From contig QZCP01000835.1 of assembly GCA_003956705.1 (NCBI GenBank), forward strand, positions 124,001 to 188,000: a stretch of DNA of 64,000 bases. Reading direction: 5' to 3'. The notes under the pieces were generated by a model. It was given only the letters and a program-made list of their open reading frames with translations. It did no database searches and was not told the DNA's origin. The position numbers and the translations under genes were made by a program. Below, one piece after another: positions 25,601 through 39,400 of this stretch (positions are counted from its first letter, which is position 1; each line of letters starts with the position of its first letter). This DNA comes from Brevipalpus yothersi. Its lineage: Eukaryota; Arthropoda; Arachnida; Trombidiformes; Tenuipalpidae.

Positions 25601-28600
25601 ATATTCCTTTCAAATAAGGAATGAATTTATATTTTCTCAATCATGAGAGAAAATAGTGTGCATACCTATATTGACCGACATAGACTCTTCATTGATTTTC
25701 TGAGCACTTGGAGCAAATACCAAGGGTAAACGTCCCGAAGAGACCATTATATCCCTGAAATTTAGAGGAGCATAGCAAACTTTAACAATTGAATGATTTC
25801 TTGAATGTTTGATCACAGAAGTTTTACACCATTTGAGTGACGATAGATCACCAGGATGGATAATTTCCAATCGAACATCACTTGGTGCCTCGATCAGACA
25901 ACGAGGATCTTTTTCATGCTTTTCCTCTACTTCCATATGGATATATTCGCCCCAACCAAGATCAGGATCGTAAATATTGAATTTCAGTTTCTTCTCAAGC
26001 ACACGTTTGAATAGTGAATCTTTTGCATTGATATTTACTAAATCGATACCGCGATCGTGAAAGCGGTTAGCAATGCATATTAGGCGATCATCCAAGGGCT
26101 CTAGTCCTAGACATTTCATGAAGCCAACTATACCTTGATCATATTTTGGATCTCCAATCAGACAAATTGGAATTGTTTTGTCTTCTTCTTTGAGCGCTTT
26201 CTTAAGTTCTTCTATCCAATGAAAGTCCATGGGAGAAACATGAACAATTTTGGGGATATGAGATGAATCTTGTTTCTTGCGAAAGAGAAGACCTCTTATT
26301 GGTAATAATCTTGGTTCTAGAAGCCTATCAGAGACACAAATCCAATTTATCTTCTCCATTTCATCGATAATTTCTTCACCTTTCATGCAAGTGGCTTTGA
26401 GATCGATGATAACATCTTTCAGGCGTGGAATTGAACAGATATTCTCAATATTTTCATTGACACTCTCTCGAAACACAACAAGAAGGAAGCCACCAGGCTT
26501 GATAGCTTGGATTAGATGCTCAATTTTAGACTGGAAAGTCGAAATGTTTCGCGAATAATTTTTGTAGATCAAAAAATCAGCTCGAGTGATATCTCCTTGA
26601 AGTAGACATTCAGCATCCCAATTGACTAGAGATGCTTTTCCAGATATCTTCTCTTTAACTTCCGGATCCGTTTCAGAGCTAGCAAAAGTGTAGGAAATCT
26701 TGGCTGTTCCCATTGATTGAGATTCGATAGTAGACTTGACAATTTCTACACACCAATTCTTACCGTCATTATGTTCTAGGACATTGATGGAGGGATTTGC
26801 TTGCCCACTACAAGCGACATGATCCAGAACAGGGATTATGAATGGCTTCAAGAATCGATTCAACAAACTGTATTTGGAATCTTTACCGATCAAAACATCT
26901 TGAGTTGTTTTTGTGATGTTGACTTTTTTCTCATCTTTCTCCAGTATAGACATCAAATAGTCCAATAAACCAAATGATGGATCTTCTCGGAAGGCAAAGT
27001 TTTGCTCGAGTTTTTCTATTACATCCGGTCTCATCAGAGGTTCGTCATGGAGCTCTTTCTTGCTAGCTATTAATGAAGCATATTTTTCACACGTTTTAAG
27101 ATATTTTTCCAACTGTTCTCGATACTTTGGCTCCAGCATGGCTGATTCGTTGAATGGGATGAAATCTTGGGTTTCGAGCAAAACATTCTGCGATCTTCTC
27201 ATAGCAAATGAGGCTTTCAAACCTCGTACCCAGAGACCATCAGTGCTAATGGTTCTTGTAATTGGATCGTGATGAATGTCAAAGATCACAGGATTCGTTT
27301 TATCAATCTTTTCCACATCATATTCACATTCTTCCCTCGTCTCTGGCTCGTCTTTATCTGGTTTTTTGGTGCTCTTTAGTTCCTCTCCTTCAACTATGTC
27401 AGATTTTTTCGCCAACAATTCCTGCTCATAGAAAGCATTTACTTTGGCAAAAATTTTTTCTGGATCAACTAGTAGAGTTTCGATGCCAGTTGGAACAAAC
27501 AAACTTCGATTGAATCGATTGGTGAGAAGTGCCAATTGAAGAACTGAATCACTGAAAGTTATCCATGTCTTTAGAAAACTGAGTTCAGGCTCATATATTT
27601 TTTCAAATAATGAGCCACTTTTGAGTGACAATTGTGATACTTCTTTCCATTCAACTTTACCTCTACGGCCATATTGATCAGCTCCCACCAAACATCGAAA
27701 ACTAGTCCCATAGTCGTAGCCTCGATTCCTCAGCTCTTTGTAAATATCTTCTCTTGTTAAATCAAGACCACCAGCATCATTTGATCCAATCGATTGTTTC
27801 TCCAAATCTGGTAACTGATAGTTTTCCTTCTCGTCCTCAATATTTTTGACAATAAAAATCTTTCCAAGTGCAATCGGTGAACCGCTTTCAGTTATGATGA
27901 ACGAATTGCTGTATGGCATATAGCTAACTCTGAAATCTACTCGCTTGTCAGATAAAACGGTGGCACGTATGAATGATACATCTCGGAAAAGAACTTTACT
28001 TCTTCGTGCATCAACATCATGGAATCTTGCAACAACATCCCAAGCATGCATTAGCATGCCAGTGGCTGGAAAGAGAATACGACCGTCTATTTTGTGATCA
28101 GAATAAAACCAATCTTCAGCTTTGTTCAAAGAGACTGATTGTAAGAATGAGCTTCGCTCTGTTAAACTGTTGTAATGTTCTGGATATTTGAAAACCTTGT
28201 AATTTTTACTGTGATCAAGGTTGATGAGAGAATGAAGGCTGAGAGTATCAATCGGAACTGGATAGTTGACTTTAGGATAAAGAGAGCCAATATCAACTGG
28301 TAAATGCATTGTATACAATTGACCAATTGATTTCAAAAACTTGTTCATCTTCAAGTGATTAGAATCAATGAACTGAACATGTTTCAAGTGTTGACTGGCA
28401 ATTTCAGATCCAAAATTGACGATAATTGAAGTCGTTGGTAAGCAATCAACTACCTGATTGAGCAATTTCTCATTGATTTGTTCAAGAATACAAGTGTCGT
28501 CCACAGATAATTCGAAACCATTTTGTTTCTGGGAGATTTGCGTTTGATTAGCATAATTCTCACTAAACTCCAAAAGATCATGAACACTTGATGGTAAATT

Positions 28601-31190
28601 GAGCTGTATCCCACCATCCATTTTTATTTGTACTGATGAGTGACTCATATTTTTATATTGCACACCAGTTTGACTATTATTTGAGTTACTTTCAGAAACT
28701 GTATTATGTTTATTCTCCGATCTAATATCTTTGGATGAAATTTTTTCATGATGAAAAAAGTGTCCCAGCCAGTAAGCTGCACTGATAGCTCTCTCCTCTG
28801 TAATCAGATCCTTAGCGAATGCATATGCTAATTGGCCTAATGAATTTCCAATAAAACCGTTGATTGACACTTTAATGTCTTTCATCAGGTTTATCACTAA
28901 GATCTGACTGGCGACAGTAGCAATAGTATTTTCGCATATTGAGGCTGCGATTGAGCTACCAAATAAAAGTTGAGGTAAGTCGATTCCAAATGACTTGGAA
29001 TACATGGATAGGCGGTTCAATGTTTCTGAGAATGTTGGAATTACTTGGAAATTAGGTTCAAACTCAATTCGATGAGATGGAAGAATCATGGTCACATTAC
29101 TGTATTTAGATGGCTGATGTTCAGGTACAAAGTGGTTGAATGAGTAAGAATTTTGACAATTGCTGATTAAAGTATAGCCTTTGTAAGGCATTGAAGGTGT
29201 TTTTGAGAACTCGTTGAGCAAGTCAAAGAACTCATTTGTCAATGACTGTTGATTATTTTCCAAAAACATTTGAATTTGTTGAACACTGTGGAAAGTTCGG
29301 CCACAAATAGGAACCAATCTTGGTATTTTAGGAGCAATTTTGTGCATCTCAGGTGAACACTTAGCCTTGTGACCTTTCAGAATAACATGAGCATTTGATC
29401 CACCAAAACCAAAGCAATTCAATGAGATGTATTCTCCAGTGAAAGGAGTCTTTTCTAGGATAGGGGCCATCTTACCATTCATGAGACCTTCGATTCGCGG
29501 ATTAGGCTTCTTGAAGTGGATGTTGGGTGGAATGTAGCCGCTTTGAAACACTATATTGGCTTTGATCATTGCACACATACCAGAAGCCCCCTCAGCATGC
29601 CCCATATTGGATTTGAGAGATCCAATTTTCACTGGATTCTCAGCTGATTTCTGGTAACAGAACACATCGTAAATAGCCTTCATTTCCACAGGATCACCAA
29701 CCTGTGTACCTGTTGTGTGAGCTTCCACATACTCAACAGTGGTTGGATCGAGACCGACTTCATCATAAGTTTCAGCCATCAATTGACGCTGCATAATGAC
29801 TGAAGGGAAAGTGATCCCTTGTTCCTTGTAGCCATCTGAATTGCTACGACAATTAACAACAGTAGAATATATTCGTTTAGCTTCATGTTTGAGTTGAAGC
29901 ATAACACAACAGACAGCTTCACTTCGTCCATAACCGTCAGCTGATTCATCTAAGCTTTTGCTTTTGCCGGAGGAGGAAACCATCAGAAGATCACGAAATT
30001 GTAAGGTTACCAGAGGCACCAAACAGATATTGTATCCTGTTACCAGTGCTCGATCACATATACCTGATTTCAGAGCCACAAAAGCTTCATTGAGAGCCGC
30101 AAAACTCGAACCACAGGCTGTATCAAAAGCGCCAATAGGACCCTTCAAGCCAAATGCTTGGGAAATTGTTGATGTATAATTTTGTTTATAAAATGGTAAG
30201 TTTAGAGGGTCCGTATGGAAGGCCATGTCAGTTTCTTCAAAGCAACATCCACAAAAGAATCCAGTGTTTGTGCCATTCAATTCTTTCACCGCTATACCTG
30301 AAAAATCGAATGCTTCTGGTTCTGAAACTATTTATGATTAGAGCGAGAGAGCGAGCAAGAGAGAAAGAGAGAGATCTTCGCTCAACGTCCATGTATTTAC
30401 GTAACTTAAAAGCTACCGATTACTCGATATTGCTCTTAGGAATAATTTTTCATACATTAATTGATCATCTTGTGTGAAAAATTCTTGCGAATTCTAACTC
30501 AGTTTTAAATAATAGCTTCATTGTTCTAACAATTTTCACTCCTCTTTGACCACTATGGGCCCTATTACTGATTATCCTATCTACCAGGAATTTGTCCTCT
30601 TTCACAATTCAAATTGTTTTTAGCCAAATTTCAGAGTACATCGGTGAACTTACCAGCGTCTACGATAGCTTCGAAGGAAACTTCCAGAAGTTTTCTCATT
30701 TGAGGGTCCATGAAATGAGCATCTTTCTCCAGAATCCCGAAAAAATCTGCATCAAATTTTTCAAGATTCTCTACCTTTCCACAGTTGAGTGGGTGTCCAT
30801 GCATACCTACAGAAGGGGATGAATAAGATGAAGAGATCAATATTTAGGGAAATCATCTTTTATGGTAATGTTCTTGAAATTGTTCTTCCAATTCTATTTT
30901 TCAAAATACAATCACAATTGAGTCGAGAGACATGATGTACAGATGTAGTCCGATCTTGAGTTATACATAGTTGTATTGATGAATCGGGGGCTCAACTTAC
31001 CAGCAGGGAAACGATCGTTTGCAGGACTGGTCATATCTATACCACTGAACAGATTTTCAGCGAACTCTTGTATGTTTTCCGATTTCGGAAAACGTCCCGA
31101 CATTCCAGAGATGACCACATCATCTTGGACACGCCACTTTCGTCGAACATAATTCAATTTCGATCGCCACTCATCCGAATTCATGTTCAT
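22641..31190 (-). CDS. FAS-like synthase, copy D (complete)
   Basis: Complete five-exon gene, minus strand: 31190-31001, 30806-30654, 30297-25666, 25388-22831, 22739-22641. The sum is 7632 nt, 2544 codons (2543 aa plus TAA). The start is the ATG opening MNMNSDEW, three codons shorter than B. KS keeps DTACGSS, EAHTTGT and SNMGHAE; the AT remnant has GNSLGQ and AAYWL; DH has DHKIDGRILFPATG and DSVLQ; ER has GSGGVG; KR has GGFGGLG and SNYGLAN; ACP has GMDSL; TE has GYSYGG and LLDSDP, with GDHNNF in the last exon. Intron positions equal those of A and B, including the one that splits KIG/LEFAGYD in ER. The DH-to-pseudo-methyltransferase linker is charged and differs from B's. Large parts of its DH-linker region are nearly identical to B, suggesting conversion. 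Expected role as for B. Confidence 0.93.
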
Positions 31191-32340
31191 TGCTTACAAT
31201 AATTCAAATATTTGTTCTAATGATGATAACACTCCACTTTTCTTATCAATGTCCACAAATTATTATAATAATATTTGAAATTCATAATTAATTATGAAAG
31301 ATATAAAACAGAAAATGAAATTTTTGCCCTATTTCAAAAAACTATCTGATGGCACTCGATGAGGAAACTTTTTTTTCAAAACTTCCATCAACGCTTCCTC
31401 CAAGTGTTCAGTTACTAATCAGTGGAAAAAAATCGATTAAACACTTTCAGTTCTTCTCTGAATTTTAGACCTCTAGATCATCCGAAAAGTCAGAGTTGAG
31501 AAAGTTGGTTCATAAAAATAGGAGAAGATTCAAGCCAATCTCGATTCACAATTCAAATGGGTTGATCAAATATGAAAGATGGAAAAAATGCCATATTTCT
31601 CATCATTTTTAAAGTACCTAGGGGCTGATTCTGATTTTCGATCCAAGAGGAAGGTTTGTTTTCTTTTGAAAGTACATATTGTATATTATTTGGTCCATTA
31701 AGAATACCTCTGTTAATCAAGTTTGGTAGTGAAAAAACTGCTCTATCGAGTCATCCTCGTAGTTTAATTGCATGAGAACCCTGAGAAAAGCGGGAAAATG
31801 TTCCAAAAATTTGATAAAATTGCAAATCTGGTTCTCATCATGAAAATCTGATGAAACGAATGGATACAGAGTTTCCTATCTCAAGGCCAAATGGAAATCG
31901 AGGTTTTTTACTCTTCCAATGATTCACTTTTCATAATCATCAGATACTGAATTGACAGTTGGCATTCCAATTTTTTTAAATATAGATAATACAGAAATTG
32001 ATTATTTCTTGCTTCTAGATTCTCTAACAAGAATCTTTTTGTAAGAAGTTGCAAGATGATTCATAATTATCTCATGCTATTTGATGACATTTGAGACGCA
32101 TGATTAACGGTAAACGGCTCGAATTGTATTTATTTGCTTGTGGGACGCATCAGTTGACTTGACTCAGAAATTGCACTGAGCAATTAATAAAAAAAAATAG
32201 CCATATTGTCAGTGCTGCTATGTGTTGTCACGCTTCTCACTCTATCTTGATAGGTAAACTGCGTATCGAGAATGAAGTGAATATATTCAATTGAGGAGGG
32301 ATACACTTGCTCCTGAAGAGGAGAGAGATAATATCGATTA
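31191..32340. repeat. Upstream flank of D, diverged copy of A and B flanks
   Basis: Non-coding. Blocks around 31764-31830 and 31920-32310 match the upstream flanks of A and B in the same order, but with more differences than A and B show to each other. This suggests an older duplication. Confidence 0.55.
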
Positions 32341-32430
32341 TGGAAAGTGACCAGACATAGCAACATCCTCTTCTACTCTCCATTTCCGTTGGACGTAGTT
32401 AAGTTTGAATTGGAACTCATTGGAACTCAT
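32341..32430 (-). pseudogene. Lone exon-1 relic of a FAS-like copy
   Basis: Minus-strand translation from the ATG at 32430 gives MSSNEFQFKLNYVQRKWRV, then EEDVAMSG. This corresponds to the conserved first exon (EWRSKLNYVRRKWRVREDVVISGMSGRFP in A). Homology breaks just after SG with a small deletion and no splice donor is kept. It lies about 1.2 kb upstream of D's own exon 1 on the same strand, with none of the later exons nearby, so it is the last trace of another copy between D and E. An alternative first exon of D is less likely because the frame is broken. Confidence 0.7.
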
Positions 32431-33422
32431 CTTTATTATGAACAATTTATTGACCAAAATTTTGTAATAAATTAGTTTGCACTTAGAGAATGTAAATAAT
32501 GATAATCAAGTTGATAAAACATCTCTCTTCTTTCCTGTCCTTTCTCTGAGTCCAGTTTATCAATAGTTACTTGCAATTGATCGATCTTCATCGTTTCTGT
32601 CATTGATTAACATGACCAAATTTTGGGGCCTCAACATCTCAGAAAGGAAACGAAAAAATGAAATCACTGCTGATGTTCTCCATGATCTGATGAAGTCCAC
32701 TTATTTGCCCATAGCAAAATAATTGAACCTCTTTAAAGGCTAAGTTTTCGACAATTTCGATCAAGAATGTGAGAATCAGCCAAGCAAGCCTTTGACAAAG
32801 CTTGTGAGTAAAATCATCATCGTTTAAAAGTTTTCTGATCTTTATCTACCGAGTTTGTGATAAAAAATTTTATGCACAAGGATTTTGTTCCCGTGCAGCT
32901 ATACTCGATTCTTCATCTTATCGCAAAAATTTTCACCTTCATCACGAATGCAAAATGAATAGAACCATGTTTCCTCAATGCTGGGTAAAGTGTTCCTTAT
33001 GATTCAGGAGCTGGTTGGTACAGCGTCTAGTTCTTTCCTTCAGCTTTCAACTTATTGCAATCATATTAAATGATGCGGTATCTGATGACGAAAGGCATCT
33101 ATTCTATAGCATTAGAGAGGTATTTAATTATAAATCTGGTGATGTCCACCAGATCTCATCGATTTCTTACAAGCTAGCTTCAAGCAAAATTTTTGCTTGA
33201 GCCAATGTTATAATAAGTAATTATAGATTATTGATAATTGTATTGTGTTTGATCTTCATGATACGAGCAACACGATTGCAAAATCTTGAAGAGAAGAATA
33301 CTGTGAAACACATGCGAAAGTCAGTGAAAGTGTAATGGCTGAAAAATTGCTGACCAGTAGGAGATCAGGAAAGAAATAGAATTGAGATTAATGCGATCTT
33401 GGATGTGGAGGAGGTAATTTTT
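32431..33422. other. Intergenic between the exon-1 relic and E
   Basis: About 1 kb of AT-rich sequence. I see no gene, RNA or clear repeat. It is the 3' flank of E. Confidence 0.5.
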
Positions 33423-36400
33423 TTATTCATTCAAAAATCCATTGATTTTTGATAAAATTTCTTCAAGATTTTTGATGATAAAATTATTGTGGTTTCCAGT
33501 GAAATAATATTGCTCACCAATCTGCGACAAGAGAAATGAACCATATAACCATTAAATCAAGCAAGTCATCAAAGCTATAATTACTTACCGAGTTGTCTTT
33601 ATCGATATCTTGAAAGGATGGCAGATCTTCTTTGGCTCTGAGATGAATTATTTTACAATTTGAAGGTCTTTGAAGGTTATGTTTCGAAATAAGAAGGCTT
33701 TTATGCAATGTAAGTTCATTCATTTTCATCACATTATCAGCATAGGTGTGCTCTAAACCCTGTGATATCATAAAATTCTTTGCAATCTCGAAACGTTGTG
33801 ATCTTGTGGTAGCTTTTTTCAAATCTTGATCCAAGTTTGAGGTATCTTTCATGTATCGCTTGAGACAGCCTCGAATGTATTCCTCTTCTATAGCACTCTC
33901 AGAATCTAATGAAACCTGAGAAGTGGTAATTTTGAATATTGCCTTCTTAATGTGCTCAACATCTGCATCTAAAAGAATAATTTTGGACACTTTTGGGCCT
34001 GATTCACGTTCTTCAAGAATCTTTGCAACGTTAAGAGCTAGTACACCCCCAAAAGAATAACCAATCAGTTGAATTTCTTCATTGTGGGTTAGATTGGATA
34101 TTCGATCAGCAAATAGAGAAGCTGCTTCTTCGATCGATGCCAAATGAGCCAGATCATAAGTCCAATTGATACCGATCACTGGCTGTTGTAATTGTTCAAA
34201 TAAGGCTCCGAAAGATTCGTATTGCCCTTCTACTGGCGGGAAAGCGAATAGTGTTTCACCTTTTTGATCATTAAGCATTTTAGTGGGCTCGTACAGTAGG
34301 GACTGGACATCAGTTGATGGGTCAGGATTCATTTTTGCAAAATCTGTATTAGCTTTGTTTTTGCTTGTGTCACCTGTGCTACACTTCTTGGAGAGTTCAA
34401 TTAGTTCACATACTTTCAACGAGCGAATTTCTTTTGCTGTGATCGAGACATTGAAATTGCGTTCTAATGCCTGCTGAACTTCGATTGCCATCAGAGAATC
34501 CATTCCTAGTTCACCAAGAGTTGTTTTCGGTTCTAGGGCATATATATCTTTTATTCCAAGTATGTGGCAAATTGACTTTATGATATCTCCCGATGAATCA
34601 CTCATCAATTTTTTATCCTCACTTCGAACCATACTTGTTATTGTTGAGTGAGGATAATTGAGAACTTGTTCTAGAACTGATAAACAAGAGTGGAGTCTTT
34701 GGGCAGCAGTTCCTCTGATAGATTCAATATTAGCACCCATTTTTTCAACAACAAAGCCAACATCACCGATAAGACCCCATTGGATAGCAAGCCCATGTAG
34801 CCCATCTTTTCTTCTTCTCTCACAAACACTTTCCATGAAGGAATTCGCAAGCCCATAGTTGGTCTGGCCAACATTACCTCGACTGCTAACTACTGAGGAG
34901 AATACAACGAAATAATCCAGAGAAGGACACATTTCACGACTGATTCTGTCCAAATTCTGGGTTATGTTGACTTTTGAGGTGCAAGCTTTGGTAAAGCTCT
35001 CCACCGTTTGATCAACGAAAAGTCCATCGCTCAAAACGAGCGCTGAATTGAAGATACCTCCAATTGGAAGTGATAAAGAGCTGAACAGTTCACGAGCTCC
35101 AGCTTCTGTTGTCAGATCATGTTTAGAAACTATAACATTCGAACTACTTTCAGCAATCCGATCAAGACAGTATTGATGATAAGAGGTTTTTGGACCACCA
35201 CGAGAATTGATTACAATATTCCGAGCTCCATTCAGAACCATCCACAGAGCAACCTCCAGACCAAGTCCTCCAAAACCACCAACAATGATATAAACTTTTT
35301 CTCCACAGAATTTGATTGTTTTCATCACAGGTACTGAGCTGAACACTTCATTTCTAGAGTCATTAATCTTTAGGATCACTTTTCCAATATGTTTACCTGC
35401 TGCCATATACCTAAATGCTTCCTCTGCCTTATCCATCTCGAACACTGTTCGAGGCAATGGCTGAATTGCTCCATTCTTAAGAAGTTCTTCGAATAGATTG
35501 TTGAGCTGATCTTCTACTCTATGTACCCAAGGTAATTGATGCTCAGTCACATTGAATAGTGAGTCCAACATAACACCGTGAAAAGATCGACCACCATCCA
35601 GCAGAGCAAGCTCAATCGGACTGTTCTTGAATCCATCATATTTTCCTATTTCGATGAATCTACCTCCTGGAGCAAGACAACGTATACTAGCTTGAAGCTT
35701 GTCATCAGCTAATGAGTTGAGAACAATGTCCACTCCTCGACCACCAGTTTCACGAAGTACCATCTCTTCGAATGATGTGTCTCTCGAGTTTCCAATATTA
35801 GCCTCTGTCAACTGTGGGAATCTTTTGAGCACAAACTTTCGCTTCTCGGGTGTTCCAACTGTTGTATAAATTGTACAATCATAGCTCAAACACAAATGAA
35901 TTGCAGCGATTCCAACACCTCCACTTCCGGCATGGATCAAGACACTTTCACCACGTTTAAGATTACCTCTCATGATAAGACCATATATCGTCGTTGCATA
36001 AACTACAGGAACAGTCGCAGCATCTTCAAGAGTCCAGTTTTCAGGAACAGACCAAACCAAATCTGTTGGACCAATTGAAACTTCTGTGGCCATCGCGCCA
36101 GAGCCTTTAGCACCCATTACTCGTCGATTGTTGCTGTCATAACCGGCGAATTCCAATCCTATTTTGAGGGTAGCTACATCAGCCCCAGTTGCATCAGCAC
36201 TGGGTTCAAATATTCTTGGTAACCTTGCGGTTGACAACAAAACATCCTTGAAGTTAAGAGGAGCATAGCAAACTTTCACCGTGGACTTTACTAGTGAAGC
36301 CGTTTGCTTGATTGGTGGCGATTCACACCATCTAAGAGATGATAAATCACCAGGTTGAAGAACTTTCAGCTCGACATCGCATGAAGATGATTCTAACAGC

Positions 36401-39400
36401 AATCGAGGATCATTCATCTGTTCCCGATTAATTTCCATTGAATTAAACTCTCCCCAGCCCATGCTGGGATCATAGATATTAAGTTTGAGTTGTTTTTCCA
36501 TGATCCGTTCAAATGAAGGATCTTCAGGGTTCACATTCTTGAGATTGAGTCCATAATCATCGAAGCGATTAGCAATACAAAAAATTCTATCTCCTTGTTT
36601 CTCCATGCCCAAGCTCCTCACAAAACCATCTACACCTTGATGAAAACTTTCATCACCAATCAACCAGATAGGAGAAGTTCTATCATCTGCATTCAGAAGA
36701 CCTTTCAGTTCTTCTACCCATTCAAAGTTCATTGGAGAAACATAAATAATTTTTTGGTTCTGCACAGATTCTGGTCTTTTTCGAAATAGTAGACCTCTTA
36801 TCGGGGCAAATTTTGTTTCCAGGAGCCGATTCGAAACACAAGTCCAACTTACACCTTCCATCACTTTGATAACTTCAGCACTTTTCATACAGCTTGCTTT
36901 GAGATTTGCCATGATGCTTTCAAGCTGTGGGATAGAGCAAAACCTCTCAAAATCTTCATCAACATGCTCTCGGAAGATCATGAGTAGGAATCCTCCTGGA
37001 ATGATCGCTTGAGTTAGGTGATCGACTTTAGTTCTGAACGATGTTATGTCTTCAGAATGATTCTTGTAGATGATGAGGGATGCTCGCGCAGCATCACCTG
37101 GTAAAGGAGATTTTGCATCCCATTTGATGGAAGGTATTCTTCCCTCAAGTGGCTCTTTTGTTTCTGGATCTTGTTTACCGCAAGCAACCTTGTAATTTAC
37201 ATCAGCAGTCCCGATAGATAGAGCATCTATTGTGGCTTTGACCATTTCAAAATAATATTTTTTGCCTCGATTATATTCGATAATGTTCAGAGATGGATTG
37301 ATTTGGCCATTATATGAGTAGGTGTTAAGAAAAGTAGTGATGAAAGGTCTCAGAAATCTATTTGATGAACTGTAAGGAAGCTCTTTGCCAATTAGAATAT
37401 CTTGATCTATCTTTTCAGAATCCAATTGAACGTCATCCTTCTCTAGCATGTCAATCAAGAACTTAAGAAGAAAAAATGAATTGTTATCTAATGGAAAATC
37501 TCGTTTGATAACTGCATTTGCATTAGTTTCATTCGTTGATGAATTTGGATTCACATCACTATTAATCAATGCTGTGGTATATTTGTCACATAGCTGATAG
37601 TATGTCATTATTTGCTTTCGAAGCTCAGAGTCAATGATATCTTCTTCGTTGAACGGAATAAATTCTCGAGTTTCAATTACAACTTTCTGAGGTCTTCGAG
37701 AAATCAGAGAGGTCTTGAGACCGCGAATCCAAAGACTTTCGCTGATCACTGTTCTTGTAGTAGGGTCAGTTACTACAGAAAATTTGATCTGATCACTTGC
37801 AGAACTTGCTTGATCATCGGGAGAAATTTCATCTAGAACTGTTGGCTTTTGTGTGTTTCTTGATTCGACTTCAGATCTTTGACGATAATTGTGCTCACAA
37901 TAATGATTAACTTCCTTCACAAGTTTCTCTGCATCTACCAGCAAACTTTCTATTCCAGTGGGAACGAAAAGATTTCGATCATCTCGATTGGATAGTAGAG
38001 CAAATTGCATAACAGAATCGGCAAAAGTTACCCAAGTTTTGAGGAATATGGAGTCATATTCATTAGTTTTCTCCATAACTGACCCACTTTTGAGAGTAAG
38101 AGAAGGCACTTCTTTCCACTCAACAACACCTCTTCGACCATATTGGTCAGCTTTCGTCAAACATCGAAAACTAGGACCATAATCATAGCCTCGGTTTCTA
38201 AGTTCTTTGTAGATATCTTCTCTCGAGAGCTCGAGCAGTCTCTCCTCCTCTGATATCAACTCTTGTCTCTCAGTTTCAATTGTGGTGAAATTACTTTTAG
38301 CTTCTTCAATATTCTCAACGATAAATATCTTTCCAGTTGCAATCGGTGAATCGCTTTCAGTAATGATGAAAGAGCCATTGTGAGGCATGTAACTGATTTT
38401 CAAACATATTTCATCGGCAGTGAGAGTAGTTGCCCGAATGAAGGATACATCACGGAATATAATTTTGCTCCGACGAATATCGATCTGTTGAACCCATGCA
38501 GCTACTTTCCATGCATACATGAGCATTCCAGTGGCAGGAAACAGAATTCGGCCATCGATCTTGTGGTCTGAATAGAACTCATCACCAGGATTCCCCAAGG
38601 AAAGTTTAAAGGCGAAGGAGCTTTTAGGTGCGTAAGGGTTGAGATGCTCTGGGTACTTGAAAACTTTGTAATTTTTTGAGTGATCAAAATCGATTAGCGA
38701 GTGAAGACTGAAAGTGTCACTTGGCACAGGATAATCGACTTCAGGATAGAGGGGACTGATGTCCATGGGTATGTTCAGAGTGTATAGTTGACCAATAGAT
38801 TCTAGGAATCTATCTAACCGAAGAATGTTAGATTCATTTAGCTTGATGTAGTTGGAATAATTAATAGAGTGCCTTGGTGAATTACAGTCTATCAGAATAG
38901 CATTTGAATCGAGATCTTCAATGTTGAATGGCTCTGTATTAATCTGTTGTAGAACTTGATAGTTCTTTAGGAATGAACTGAGCTCAACATTGCTACTTCC
39001 TTCCACATTTTCATTGTTGATACGATAATTGTCGATGAAAGATAGGAGGATGTTGATGAATGAAGATCCTGATCTTCTCTTCAGATCGTTCGAATCGTCT
39101 TTCAAACTCGGTTTCCGAACCAAATTATCGATACAGGGAAGCGATTCTGTTCCTGAGTCATTACTAGTTGAATCTGTTTCGGACGATTCTTCATTACCAG
39201 CAAAATTATCCGCCAACTCAATCAAGGTTGATGATATGCCTTCATGATCAATGGAATCTCCTAACCAGTAAGCAGCCATGATAGCTCTCTCTTCTGTTAT
39301 GATGTTTTTGGCCAATGCATAAGTGAGATGTCCAAGCCAATTGCACATGAAGTCATCGATCGAAACATCCAGAGCTCTTAATAGATCATGAAGTAGCAGT

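Noticed and set aside
30335..30380. GA-rich microsatellite-like run (also 7157-7192)
   Set aside because: It sits in intron 2 just upstream of the exon-3 acceptor, where on the coding strand it is a long pyrimidine tract; ordinary splicing context.
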